Of a DNA stretch of 64,000 bases, positions 18,847 to 29,675 are shown one piece after another (the first letter of the stretch is position 1; each line of letters begins with the position of its first letter). A program made the translations under genes and the position numbers. The notes under the pieces were generated by a model that ran no database searches, had not been told where the DNA came from, and was given only the letters and a program-made list of their open reading frames with translations. Origin of the DNA: Charina bottae (Eukaryota > Chordata > Lepidosauria > Squamata > Charinaidae); assembly GCA_023362775.1 (NCBI GenBank), contig JALMGJ010000026.1, forward strand, positions 1,653,501 through 1,717,500, read 5' to 3'.

Positions 18847-21800
18847 CTATTTAATATCATATTCTTTTTGAATATATTTTACAAAGGGATCCCATATTTC
18901 TTTGTATTTCCCTGTTTCTTTTCCTTTTATTAAGTTTGTCAATTTATCTGTCTGCATTAATTCCATTGTTTTCATGATCCATTCCTCTTTTGTTGGTATA
19001 TTTTCTTGTTTCCAATATTGAGCATATTTTATTCTTGCTGCTGTACTTAGATATAAGAATAGAATCTTTTGTTTTTTATTTATATTATCATCCATTTTAC
19101 ATAGCAAATAAAATTCTGGTTTCATCTTTACATCTTTGTCTATTATTTTACATATATATTTGTGTATTTTGCACCAGTATTTTTTTGCTTTTGTACATGA
19201 CCACCATACATGGTAAAAAGACCCACTTTTAACTTTACATTTCCAACATAAATTAGTGTTACTGAACTTTGATTTAAATAATACCTCAGGAGACATGTAC
19301 CATCTAAAAATCATTTTATACAAATTTTCTCTTAAATTATTAAAAAGGTAAAGTTTCCCCCCGCACATTTGTGCAGTCGTGTCCGACTCTAGGGGCCGGT
19401 GCTCATCTCCGTTTGTTAGCCGAAGAGCCAGCATTGTCCGAAGACGCTTCCGCAGTCATGTGGCCGGCATGACGCACGCGGAACGCTGTTACCATCCCAC
19501 CGAAGTGGTACCTATTCATCTACTTGCATTTGCATGCTTTCGAATTGCTAGGTTGGCAAGAGCTGGGGCGAGTGCGGGAGCTCACTCCGTCACGCGGCGC
19601 TCGGGTCTCGAACCGCCGACCTTCCGATCGACAAGCCTGGCATCTTACCCGCTGAGCCACCACGCCCCTAATTATTATATATATATAATTATTATATATA
19701 TAATAATTATTGCTTAGAGTAAATTTCATATTTTTAGTCCAAATATCTTGCCAATCATCATACGTAATTTCAATTCCTAGATTTTCTTCCCATTTTCTCA
19801 TATAATTTTTTGTTTTTATGTCCTTGGTTTTTATTTCTAGTAATATCTTATATAGTTTTGAAATTAAGTGGTCTTCCTCTTTCTCTAGTATATTATCCCA
19901 ATTATTTTCCATTTTTGTAAATTGATAATTTTTTTGTCTATTTTGTATTGCTCTTTTAATTGGATATATGTAAACCAATGACATATTATGTTTTCATTTT
20001 CTAATTCTTCTCTTGTTTTAAGTTCGTAATTATTTCCATCAAATTTTAGTAAGTTTTTATATCTTATATATTCTATTTTATTTTGATTTCCTATTCTGGC
20101 ACATGCCTCCTGAGTTGATACCCATAATGGGAGATTAGGTGATAGTGTTTTTTTGTATTTGTTCCAAATTTTCAACAATGATTTCCTTATTATATGATTA
20201 CTGAATGTCTTATTTATTTTGCTTTTGTTATACCACATGTATCCATGCCATCCATATCTATTGTCATGCCCTTCTAGGTTTAATATTTTTTGATTTTCTA
20301 ATTTTATCCAATCTTTAATCCATATTAATCTGCATGTTTTATAATATAATTTCAAGTCTGGCATTGCTAGTCTCCCTCTATCTTTTGTATCTTGCAAATA
20401 TTTTAATTTGATTCTAGGTTTTTTCTTTTGCCATATAAATTTTATGTCCTTTTGCCAATTCGTAAATATTTGGTCTTTAATCATAATTGGAATTGTTTGA
20501 AACAGATACAAAATCCTTGGTAGTACATTCATTTTTATTATTGCTATCCTCCCCAATAATGATAATTGTAGATTTTCCCATTTCTCAAGATCTTTTTTAA
20601 TTTCCTTCCATAGACTATCATAATTATTCTTGTATAAATCTAAATTATTGGATGTTAGTTGTATTCCTAAATATTTTAGTTTTTTAACGTTTTGGAATCC
20701 TGTTTTTTGCTCTAATTTACTTTTCTCCTCATTTGTCATATTTAAACTAATCAATTTAGTTTTTTGTTTATTAATTTTAAACCCTGATAAATCACCGTAC
20801 TCTTGTAGTTTAGAGATTAATTTATCTATTGTATTCATTGGATTTTGTATTGTTATTACCAAATCGTCTGCGAAAGCCTTTAATTTGTAGTTTTCCTGTT
20901 TTATCTTAATTCCTTCTAAGTTTCCATCTTTTCTAATTTCTTCTAATAGTACTTCTAGAACCAAAATAAACAGTAGAGGGGAAATAGGACAACCTTGTCT
21001 AGTACCTTTTGTTATTTTGCATTCTTGAGTTTCTTCATCATTTACTATTAATCTTGCTTTTTGTATCTTATATATTGCTTTTATTGCATTTGTAAATTTT
21101 TCTCCAAAATTTCTGTTTTCCAATACTTTATATATAAATTCCCAATTAATGTTATCAAAGGCTTTTTCTGCATCCAAGAATAAGAGCATTATTGGCTTTT
21201 CATTATGTACATGTGCATATTCAATTAAATCAATCACATTTCTTATATTGTCTTTTATTTGTCTATTTGGTAAAAATCCATTTTGGTCCTGATTAATTAT
21301 TTTCTGTAGTATCTTTTTTAGTCTTTCAGCAAGGATAATAGTGAATATTTTGTAATCGTTATTTAACAAGGAAATTGGTCTATAGTTCTTACATTATGTT
21401 GGGTCTTGATTTTCTTTTGGAATTAAAACGATTAGCTTCTCTCCATGATTGTGGTATATTTGAGCCCTCCAATATTGAGTTAAAAAGTGTTTTTAATGGA
21501 TCGATCAAATATTGCTGAAATTTTTTGTAATATTCAGCTGTAAAGCCATCAGTTCCTGGCGTTTTCCCTATTTTCAATCTTTTAATTGCTTCAATAATTT
21601 CTTGGGTTGTAATACTGTTATTTGTAAAATCTTTATCCTCTTCTGTTAATTTTTCTAAATTACATCTCTTAATCTATTCATCTATTTTATTTATTGGTAT
21701 TTGTTGTTTTTGGTATAATTTAGTATAATAATCAAAAAAGATTCAAGCTACAGACAATCAAAAAAGACTTTTTTAATATCTTCATTGTATATTAATTCCC

Positions 21801-22989
21801 TATCCTTATCTCTAATTTTAGTAATAATTTTTTTTTCTTTTTCTTTTCTTAATTTATATACCAGCCATTTTCCTGGTTTGTTTCCATATTCAAAATTTCT
21901 TTGTTTAATAAATTTTAACTTTCTGTCTAATTCTTCTGTTAGTTCTATCTTTAGCTGGAGTTGTAATAATTTGGTTTGATTTATTATTTCCTCTTCTTCT
22001 TTTTTCTTTCTATTATTATTTTGTAATTCCAATTCTTTCTCTTTTATCTGTTCCATTATTGTTTCTATTTTTTTTGATATTTTTTTTTATGGTTATTTAA
22101 CAATATCAGTTGTCCTCTCATATATGCTTTACTTGCATCCCATACTGTTTCTATCTTGACTTCATTATCAATATTCCAAATAAAAAAATCTTACAGTTTT
22201 TTTTCTAATTTTTCTAATTTTTTTTAATCTTTAAGGATATTTTCGTTCATTCGCCATCTGTATTTTTTGGTATTTATGTTTAGGGTCATTTGAACGGGGC
22301 TGTGGTCTGAAAGTGTTTTTGGTAGAATTGATATATCTTTAATTTTATTTCCTAAGCTTTTAGATATCCAGATCATATCAATTCTAGAGAACGAGTTAAA
22401 TCTATTGGAATAGAATGTATATTCTCTTTTATTTCCTTTATTATGTCTCCAAGCATCTACTAGCATTAAGTTTTTTATCATATTGAAAAATTCTTTTGGT
22501 AATTTTCCTTGGTTTTTATTAATTTGATTTTCTGATTTCCTATCTAATTTAGGTTCCACAACCCCATTCAAATCCCCCAACAATATCCAATTATTGTTCA
22601 TATATTCTGAGAGGACGTCTGATAGTTCCTTGAAAAAAAAAATTTGGGTTATTATTTGGGGCATATACCCCAATTATCAGTATTTTCGTATTTTGACTTT
22701 CAATTTCAACAATTATATATCTTCCATCCTGATCTTTATTATTAATTTTGGTTTAAGCGAGGGCTTAACATACATTGCTATACCATTTTTTTTCCCTTTC
22801 ATTTGCTGTTATGAATGATGTTCCCAGTTTTCTATTATCCAGGTATTTAATATCTTTCTTTTTTATATGGGTCTCTTGAAGGCAGATAATATCTACTTCT
22901 AGTCTTTTTAAAAGTTGAAACGTTCTGTTTCTTTTAACTGGGGAATTGAGCCCATTTACATTCCATGTTAAATTTTTAAGTTTACACAT
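18847..22989 (-). pseudogene. L1 ORF2 (endonuclease-reverse transcriptase), broken
   Basis: The longest intact piece, 494 codons at 21369-19885, contains the RT motifs: ITKGTRQGCPISPLLF, AFADDLVI with the catalytic Asp pair, and LKYLGIQL. The N-terminal endonuclease piece has the WNVNG and QETH motifs. Breaks occur near 22750, 22220, 21740, 21385 and in the C-terminus, where the SINE also interrupts. In an active element this protein nicks DNA at TT/AAAA-like sites and reverse-transcribes L1 RNA. Confidence 0.9.
19343..19668 (-). mobile_element. Sauria-type SINE inserted in the L1
   Basis: Full-length minus-strand copy with an AATTATTA-like target duplication on both sides (about 19335-19342 and 19669-19677). 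Its insertion post-dates the L1. Confidence 0.9.
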
Positions 22990-23358
22990 TTTCTGTACTT
23001 ATTTGTTTTTCAGACAGTGTTTTAAGACAAACCCTTCCCCCCTCCTTTTTTGTTTTTTTAACTCTGTTCCTGTTCTTTTCCTTGTTCTTCCTTATTTTTC
23101 AACTCTTTTTCCAGTCTTTTATGAAATTCCTTTGCTTTAAATATAGAGTTTGATCTATATCTTTGTCCTTTGTACATTAAATTTATTCCTTCAATATTTT
23201 CCCATCTGAAATTTATTTTATTTTTCTTTAATGTGATTGTGAGGAATTTATATTCTTTTCTTTTTTTTAGTAGTTTCCCTGGAATTTCTTTAAAGATGGT
23301 AATTGCATTTCCTTCAACCTCAATTTTTTTATTATATGCTGCTTGAATTATTAAATCT

Positions 23359-23868
23359 CTATATATATTTTTTGGAAAGTTGTATCAATATATCTCTTGG
23401 CTTTTTATTAACCATTGCATATTTCGAATTAACTCTGTACATTTTTTCTATTTCTTCATCAATTTTCTCCTCCTCCCAATCTATCAAGTCTGCAAGCATA
23501 CATAACATCCCTTTAGTATTTTCTTCCTTGTCCTCCACCGCCCCTCTTATCCTTATATAATGTTCTTTTTCCTTTAGTTCTAATAAAGATATACGTTCAT
23601 CTTCTTCTCTTCTTTCTTCACATTTATCAGCTTGTTTTTTAACTTCTTGTATTTCATTCTTTAATGTTTTTTCTATTATGTCCAACTTCTGATCTAGTCT
23701 TTTTTCCAGTCCTTCTAGTTTTTCTTCTAATATTTTTATCACTGTCTGTGTTATAGTTTCTGTTGTTTTCACTGTAAATTCCTCAAAGAGTGCTTTTACA
23801 CCTTCACCTTCTGATATATCTGATCCTCTTCTTAGTTGGTGTCTTATATTCATGGTTATATAATTCAA
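23359..23868 (-). pseudogene. L1 ORF1 (RNA-binding coiled-coil protein), partial
   Basis: A 169-codon frame has a long heptad-like helix (TQTVIKILEEKLEGLEKRLD) followed by the start of the RNA-recognition domain (EHYIRIRGAVE) and PRDILIQ. The arrangement matches L1 ORF1p, which trimerises and coats L1 RNA. The C-terminal domain is lost. Confidence 0.8.
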
Positions 23869-24103
23869 AATGTTTCTACTTATTACTTACAGCTTACACA
23901 CAAACTTCTATGTTCTTAACAATTATTACATCTACAGTGCTTTATAACCAATGTTATCTACAATAATATATTTTATCTTATTTCTGATACAGAGAGATTA
24001 TTTTACTATGTTTATAAATGCTCTATATATTTATATTTTAATATTCACAAAGTATTTTGTAATTTCTTAAAGATGGCCACGTTTAATAATTAATTAATTG
24101 AGT

Positions 24104-24414
24104 GGTTGTGAAGCAAATCTGGACCTGATTTTATGACCATTTTTGCAGCGGTCATTAAGCAAATCATGCAGTTCCCTATTGATTTCGCTTATTGGAAGTG
24201 GGCTGGGAAGGTGGAAAATGGCGATCACATGACTGTGGGACGCTGCAACTGTTGTAAATGCACAACAGTTGCCAACCACCTGATTTTCAATCACATGACC
24301 GTGGGGATGCTGCAATGGTCGTAAGTGCGAGGAACAGTCGTAAGTCAGTTTTTCCAGCACCATCGTAATTCCAGACAGTTGCTAAATGAACGGTTGTTAA
24401 GCAAGGACTACCTG
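24104..24414 (-). mobile_element. TA-target MITE (mariner/pogo-like), truncated
   Basis: On the minus strand it starts CAGGTAGTCCTTGC after TA (24415-24416) and loses its far end at about 24104. It belongs to the inverted duplication arm below. Confidence 0.82.
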
Positions 24415-24768
24415 TAGGAGGGAGCACATGAAGACCCCCCCCCTATGCTATGGACAGCAATAAAATAGGGGGATCTTTTTCTCACTTGATAGGTGATCCT
24501 GGGTGAGAAGGAAGAGGAAGCCACCATCCATCCGTTGCTTCCCTGAAATTGACCTACATTAAGTTTGTAAGGGCAGTAGAAGTCCTCGGCTTCATTGCTG
24601 AGGGGGCAGTGCCAATTACTCCACATACTTTTCTTGCACTTCAGAGACAGTAGGAATATTCTGTACATGAATGCGGCGAAAGAAAGTGCCCGTGGTTCGC
24701 ACAGGCATGAGGTGATGCCCAGGAGGCCTCGTGGTTTAGTAAAGGAGAGATGGTAGGAAAGGAGGAGA
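24104..24768 (-). repeat. Inverted duplication arm 2a (partner 51976-52640)
   Basis: Reverse complement of 51976-52640 with few differences. It includes the MITE and about 350 bp of other sequence with a shared reading frame (CKKSMWSNWHCPLSNEAEDF here). The frame is intact in both copies but matches no family I recognise. Confidence 0.78.
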
Positions 24769-24784
24769 GTTGGAAACTCTCACC

Positions 24785-25006
24785 TGCCCTATGGAACATC
24801 TTGCCCCCTGAGGTGAGACGGGCACCCTCGCTCCTGGCCTTCAGGAAGTCTTTAAAGACCTGGTTCTGCCGCCTTGCCTGGAACGAAGGAAATAATAGTT
24901 CCTCCTGGGGGTGGTTAGCTTAGTAATATCCTCCTTTTAAGTACACACCATCTCTTGGATTTTTTATTTATTTTATAGTAGATTTTAGATGTATAGGTTT
25001 TTAACT
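24785..25006 (+). mobile_element. CR1/L2-type LINE 3' fragment
   Basis: Encodes the last residues of the LINE protein (PALWNILPPEVRRAPSLLAF, then RKSLKTWFC), followed by 3' UTR. Same family as the element at 1-1390, with no tail because another retroposon starts at 25007. Confidence 0.8.
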
Positions 25007-25671
25007 TTTTATTTTTTTATTTTTTTAAATAAATTTTATTGAATTTTAAAATACATATTAAAAGTTGAAACAGAAAAAAGAAATAGAAATACAAAGTAAG
25101 AAAAAAGTAAAGAAAAAGTGAAGTCAAAAAATAATAAACAAAGAAAACAGAAAATAGATGTCCTCCAATCTATCCTTGAACTTTAAATACAATATTTAAC
25201 TTTAAATGTTAGTCCTTCATACAATACACAGGAACATTTCTTTATCATATACTCTTTAATTTCTGTAATCCAATCTTCTGATCTTCATATAAGTTTCACC
25301 TTTCTTGTTATCTTCCAATAGTCCATCTTTAGTTTCCACTCCTTGAAGTAACAGTTAAATGCTCATTGCTGCATCAGTTTAATATTTTTTATTCGCTCCT
25401 TCCATTTTTATATCTATATTTGTATCTTCAATAAAATCCAATTAGTATAACAAATAAAAGCCTTATTTACTTCTAATTCTAATAAAATACTATATATTTT
25501 ATTCATATTATGACTATATATTCCACTAATACATAACCTAACATATTACATAATATAATACATAATATACCAATTTTTATAGTGTTCATACATACATATT
25601 CATACATAATATTGTAAAAATATGTCATCCTGTCATAACATAATTCTAATTCCACCTCATCATCCCATTAT

Positions 25672-25719
25672 CTTCATACATACATACATACATACATACA
25701 TACATACATACATACAATA

Positions 25720-25760
<41 letters not shown>
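25672..25760. repeat. (ACAT)n followed by (ATCT)n microsatellite
   Basis: About 11 ACAT units run directly into about 10 ATCT units, inside the 3' UTR of retroposon copy A. Confidence 0.95.
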
Positions 25761-26042
25761 CCATAAAGGAAAAATCTATCTATAATTTCCACTCCTTGGG
25801 ATAATGTCCATTTAAACTGGAAAACTGGATACATAACCTAACACATAACCTAACACATACTAGGCCAATTCTTATAATATTCATACATACATATTCATAC
25901 ATACAATTATAGAAATATGTCATCTTATTAAAAAGTTGGTATTACATTTTATGTGTTTATACAATTTCTCATATCAGCTTTATTCCATATCAAATCCAAA
26001 TCTATTTTCATTAACCTTGTGTCCCACATATCATTTTCCTGT

Positions 26043-26468
26043 TTAAGTTATGCCAAAGTCACAGTATTCAACTTGTTTTGTACTATAGCTCATATAGGAT
26101 GACAAAATATTTTTCTTAGCCTTTCCCAGTATTTCACAATGATTATCAATTTGCACATTGAAATCTTCCTGTCTCAGCTGCAACAATGTGTTTAGACCCA
26201 AATTGTAATATATAACTTGTTCAAAGAACCCCCTCTTGTATTGTATCAAAATCTACTTCTGTACCAAGGTATTTGAAATCCTTTCTTCCTGTTTCTCTGC
26301 TGCCTCGAAATTTTTTTTTTCCATTTCTAAATCTTTTTTTGTGTGTGTCTTTTGAATCTGAACCTGAGGCTCCAAATCTATTAACATAGATTCTAATGAT
26401 TTTTTAATTTCTGAAAGAGTTTCATTAAATTCTTTTTTTAAATCTCGAAGTACTGTTAGAAAAGCCAT
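26043..26468 (-). pseudogene. Small ORF of retroposon copy A (frameshifted)
   Basis: Residues of the first part (MAFLTVLRDLKKEFNETLSE) are rich in Lys/Glu heptads. After a frameshift near 26250 the second part aligns with copy B (YNLG, a Cys-Glu-Ile, then YCDFGIT). The second Cys of the CEIC motif of copy B is Leu here. Function unknown. Confidence 0.55.
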
Positions 26469-26854
26469 TTCTCATCCACCACCCCCTCCTTCAGGCTGCG
26501 TAGCCAGTCGTTCTAGACAAAACAATGTGCTTTTCCCAGAGAAGGGGTGGTCAGATGATCTGTTTTATCTATTCAGTAAAAAATAAAAAGATGAAAAATT
26601 CCAATAATCCCAAAATTAAAAGAAGAAATAATATTCCAAACAGTTTATAAGAAAAAGAAAGGATAAATGTCAATCAGTATAAAAAAAATGAAACAAATTC
26701 ATCAGTATTTATTTAAGAGATATAAAAAAAGGAGTTTCTTGTACTTCCAGGTAGAGCAAAATCCACACTAAAAAGTTAGAAAGGTAAAAAAAAATGCAAA
26801 TGTTTCATTATACTTCCATTATAAAATCCATCATGTTTCCACCATGATTATTAA

Positions 26855-27438
26855 CTGGGGGAGGCTCTTCTCTTGCAGCACAAAGCGTTCGAAACTCTCC
26901 CCTCTTTGCTAAATGTGCAACAGAGATTCTGTTTAGGGCACCTTCGGTGGGATCAGCCCCTTTTACCCATGGAATATTAGGCTGTCTGGAGCAGTTTCCC
27001 AGCCTTGTCAAGTTTAAGATGTGTGGACCTCAACTCCCGGAAATCTCCAGCCGGCATGCTTATGAAATGATGCCTTCTTGTGATATGTGACATACCCATT
27101 TCTGTTTGTAATTTTGCCTAGGATTCCCAGATTTTGCAAACAATTTAATATGGTGCCCATTGTCAATTATTTCACAAACATATCCAATTTCAACTGTCCT
27201 CCACAATATAGATGTTTAAATGGGTGAACTGCATTGAAACATTCAGAGAACAGTGGTTTTTATTTTTAATGATCATCAGTGTGCATACTGCTTTGGGAGA
27301 ATGCAAACTTAGATAGGTTTGCATTCAGAGGTAAGCTACACTAATTTCTTTCCCCTCCTATTCCTTCTCCCCCCAACCAAGTCTCCGTAATAATAGCATT
27401 TCCATTCAGAATCAGCACCTGGATGAGTGACTGAAGTT
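26855..27438 (-). repeat. Inverted duplication arm 2b (partner 1391-2412), empty-site copy
   Basis: Reverse complement of arm 1. It reads straight from GGGCACCATATT into AAATTGTTTGCAAAATC (near 27140-27160), where arm 1 has a LINE fragment of about 380 bp. One end abuts retroposon copy A. Confidence 0.75.
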
Positions 27439-27593
27439 AAAAAGCAGAATCTCCAGGCTGCAAAGGTCACCTTGGCGAACACGATGGTTTCATCACTTAG
27501 ATTCACCATATATGAAAGGAAGAATGACCAGCCACCATCCTCCTGTCTCTAGTGGGTCCAGGCTGGCATCTCACCCACCATCAGTAACTAGGG

Positions 27594-27858
27594 CAGGGTT
27601 TCTCAACCACGGTTCCATGGTACCCTCGGGTTCCGCGAGAGGTCACTAGGGGTTCCCTGGGAGATCACGATTTATTTAAAAAATTATTTCAAATTCGGGC
27701 AACTTCACATTAAAGAGGTAATGCATACATACAGGCCTACTCGTGAAATGAATAGAATAATTTTCTGGCCTCTATTTGATCCTGAATGTGCAGGGGTTCC
27801 CCGAGACCGGAAAAATATTTCAAGGGTTCCTCCAGGGTCAAAAAGTTGAGAAAGGCTG
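27594..27858. mobile_element. hAT-type MITE, third family
   Basis: Ends CAGGGTTTCTCAACC and GGTTGAGAAAGGCTG-like (TTGAGAAAGGCTG at 27846-27858). Flanking 8-mers AACTAGGG (27586-27593) and GACTAGGG (27859-27866) differ at one base. Non-coding. Confidence 0.88.
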
Positions 27859-27866
27859 GACTAGGG

Positions 27867-28435
27867 CAATAACAGGCTCTGTAGGACCACACAAAGGATG
27901 CCAAGGGATGGCAACGAGAAAATGCCAATGTTTGTCAAGGATATCCTATTTACTGACCTGTATTGGCCAAACATTTGGTATGTGCAAACAGCTCCTGTTC
28001 ATTTCGGAATGTTTTGCATTTCACTTCCTTGTTCGGGTGGGGAGGCGAGTTTCGTAATCGAGCTGCTTAATAAAGGTAGAGCAAGAGGACCAGATTAGAG
28101 ATTCCACGTTTCTTCTGGGAGAGTGGATCTCCTGATCCGGGTAAGAGAAACTTGTGCTCAGTGCATTATCAGACGGTACCCATTGGAGATCGGTCAGTGT
28201 AAGTCAGAAATTTGCCATGGATGAGAATGGGAATCCAAGGTTTGTGTGCACATGGAAAACCCGGGATTTCTTAGAGTTTGTTTGAAGGGGGCAGAAATGG
28301 GAGCTTGGAGGTGTTGGATGAGTTTCTGTGGTTGAGTTCTGTAACCCAAAATGCTTGAGTGAAGCCTTTTTTTTATAGCAGAAAATGGAGAAATTTGCAG
28401 TTGTCCATCTAAATGGGGACCGTAGGTGTGTTTTC
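27867..28435. other. Intergenic, nothing recognised
   Basis: Short ORFs only. No repeat signature was found. Confidence 0.4.
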
Positions 28436-28439
28436 ACAG

Positions 28440-29107
28440 CACCAGGTAGCTAAAGACGAGTTAAAGACCAGCATTCATAAATTTCATAAATTTCTTAATA
28501 TTAACCTATTAATATGTATGATAAAGTGGGCTAAAATTTTTGGTTATAATATACAGATGGAAGAATGGGGAAATATGTGGCTGAAAGGATTGAAATTTAC
28601 ACTATGTTAGAATCTTAAAAAGAATTTTTATAAAATGATGCACCATTGGTATATGTCACCAGAGAAATTGTCTAGAATGTATAAAGGCACTTCAGATTTA
28701 TGTTGGAAATGTGAACAACAAGAAGGGACATTTTACCATGTTTGGTGGACGTATAAAAAAGCTGGAATATTCTGGATTCAAATACATACACGATTCAGGG
28801 GATTTAAAAATTAATACACAATTGAGACCCAAGGATTTTATTTTGGGATTGGTGGACAAACAGTTGGAAAAAAAAGTTATGGAACTTTGTTTTTGTACAT
28901 GATAATTGCAGAGAGATTATTGTATGCACAAAGATGGAAAGATTCAGCATTACCCACAATGGAGGAATGGTTGGTGAAGATGATGGAACTTGCTGAGATG
29001 GCTAAATTGACTTCCTTGATTAGAGAAAAGACAATAGCGACATTTATTGCTGACTGGAAACCCCTGATAGACTTTTTGCGTGAAACAGAAAAAAATGAAC
29101 CTACAAT

Positions 29108-29162
<55 letters not shown>

Positions 29163-29490
29163 TATATATTTCAAATGTTGTCACCACCCATCTCACTCAA
29201 AGGATTTGATGATGAGACAGGATAGATTATAGAAAGAAGAGAGTTCTGTTGTAACCACAGAGTAGGAGGTAAATTTTTAATTGTACTTACAGTATAACTG
29301 CTGTAAAGAAGATTGGAAGCTACTTCTTTGTATCTTTTTTCTTTCTTTTCTATTTTTCTTTTCCCTTTTTTTCCTTTCTTCCACTTTTAGCTTTCTCTTT
29401 GATTTCTTTTTCTTTTCTTTTTCTTACTTTATATTAGTTTGCATTAGTTTTTGTCTTCCTTTTTTAAAAAAAATCTTTAATAAAATTATG
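28440..29490 (+). mobile_element. L1 3' fragment (ORF2 C-terminus and 3' UTR)
   Basis: Broken frames encode the L1 ORF2 C-terminus (WLKGLKFTLC, then HHWYMSPEKLSRMYKGTSDL and CWKCEQQEGTFYHVWW), paralogous to the C-terminal part of the L1 at 18847-19340. The 3' UTR ends in an A-rich AATAAAATT at about 29488. Confidence 0.85.
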
Positions 29491-29675
29491 GGAGCCTTGC
29501 CCAGATACAGTTGCTCAAATGGCCCCACAGCTTGGCCAGCACTCGTCTCCTGTATCTGGGGGACGTATCTGGGGCAAGGCTACCATAATAGTTGAAGCAG
29601 ATGAACTGAGATAAAGGAAGTAAGACGTCGTATGGATTTACACTGCTGGTTGTTTTCTTTTGCACACTGACTTGT
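28633..29675 (+). repeat. Left 1,043-bp direct repeat flanking retroposon copy B
   Basis: Matches 31935-32953 essentially base for base over the coding-like parts. The frames at 28711-28902 and 29281-29595 translate identically to 32013-32204 and 32559-32873. The only length difference seen is 24 bp in the (TTTA)n tract. The repeat stops exactly at the oligo-T end of retroposon B. Confidence 0.93.
29106..29164. repeat. (TTTA)n microsatellite
   Basis: About 14 units here against about 9 in the right-hand repeat (32409-32445). This is the only length difference noticed between the repeats. Confidence 0.95.

Larger units (their letters stand above)
18774..23900 (-). mobile_element. L1 LINE, nearly full length, inactive
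   Basis: Reading on the minus strand: ORF1 fragment (23868-23359), apurinic-type endonuclease (22989-22224, LTWNVNGLNSP and LQETHI), linker, reverse transcriptase (21369-19885) and the C-terminal Cys/His region (19340-18847, CWKCKVKSGSFYHVWWSC). An (ATT)n run at 18774-18823 marks the 3' tail. Multiple frame breaks and a SINE at 19343-19668 disable it. Confidence 0.93.
25007..26860 (-). mobile_element. Retroposon copy A of a family with a small coiled-coil ORF
   Basis: On the minus strand the element ends in AATAAAATTTATT plus an A-run (at 25007-25040). It shares its 3' UTR with copies B (29676-31934) and C (53864). The ORF begins at ATG 26468, reads through ILVQK-type sequence to 26253, then continues in another frame at 26249-26043 (YNLGLNTLLQLRQEDF to YCDFGIT). 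Relative to B it is 5' truncated, near 26860. No reverse transcriptase is encoded; the L1-like A-tail suggests borrowing L1 enzymes. Confidence 0.7.

Noticed and set aside
25672..25760. Direct repeats considered as a CRISPR-like array
   Set aside because: Plain tetranucleotide microsatellites without spacers, in a vertebrate genome.
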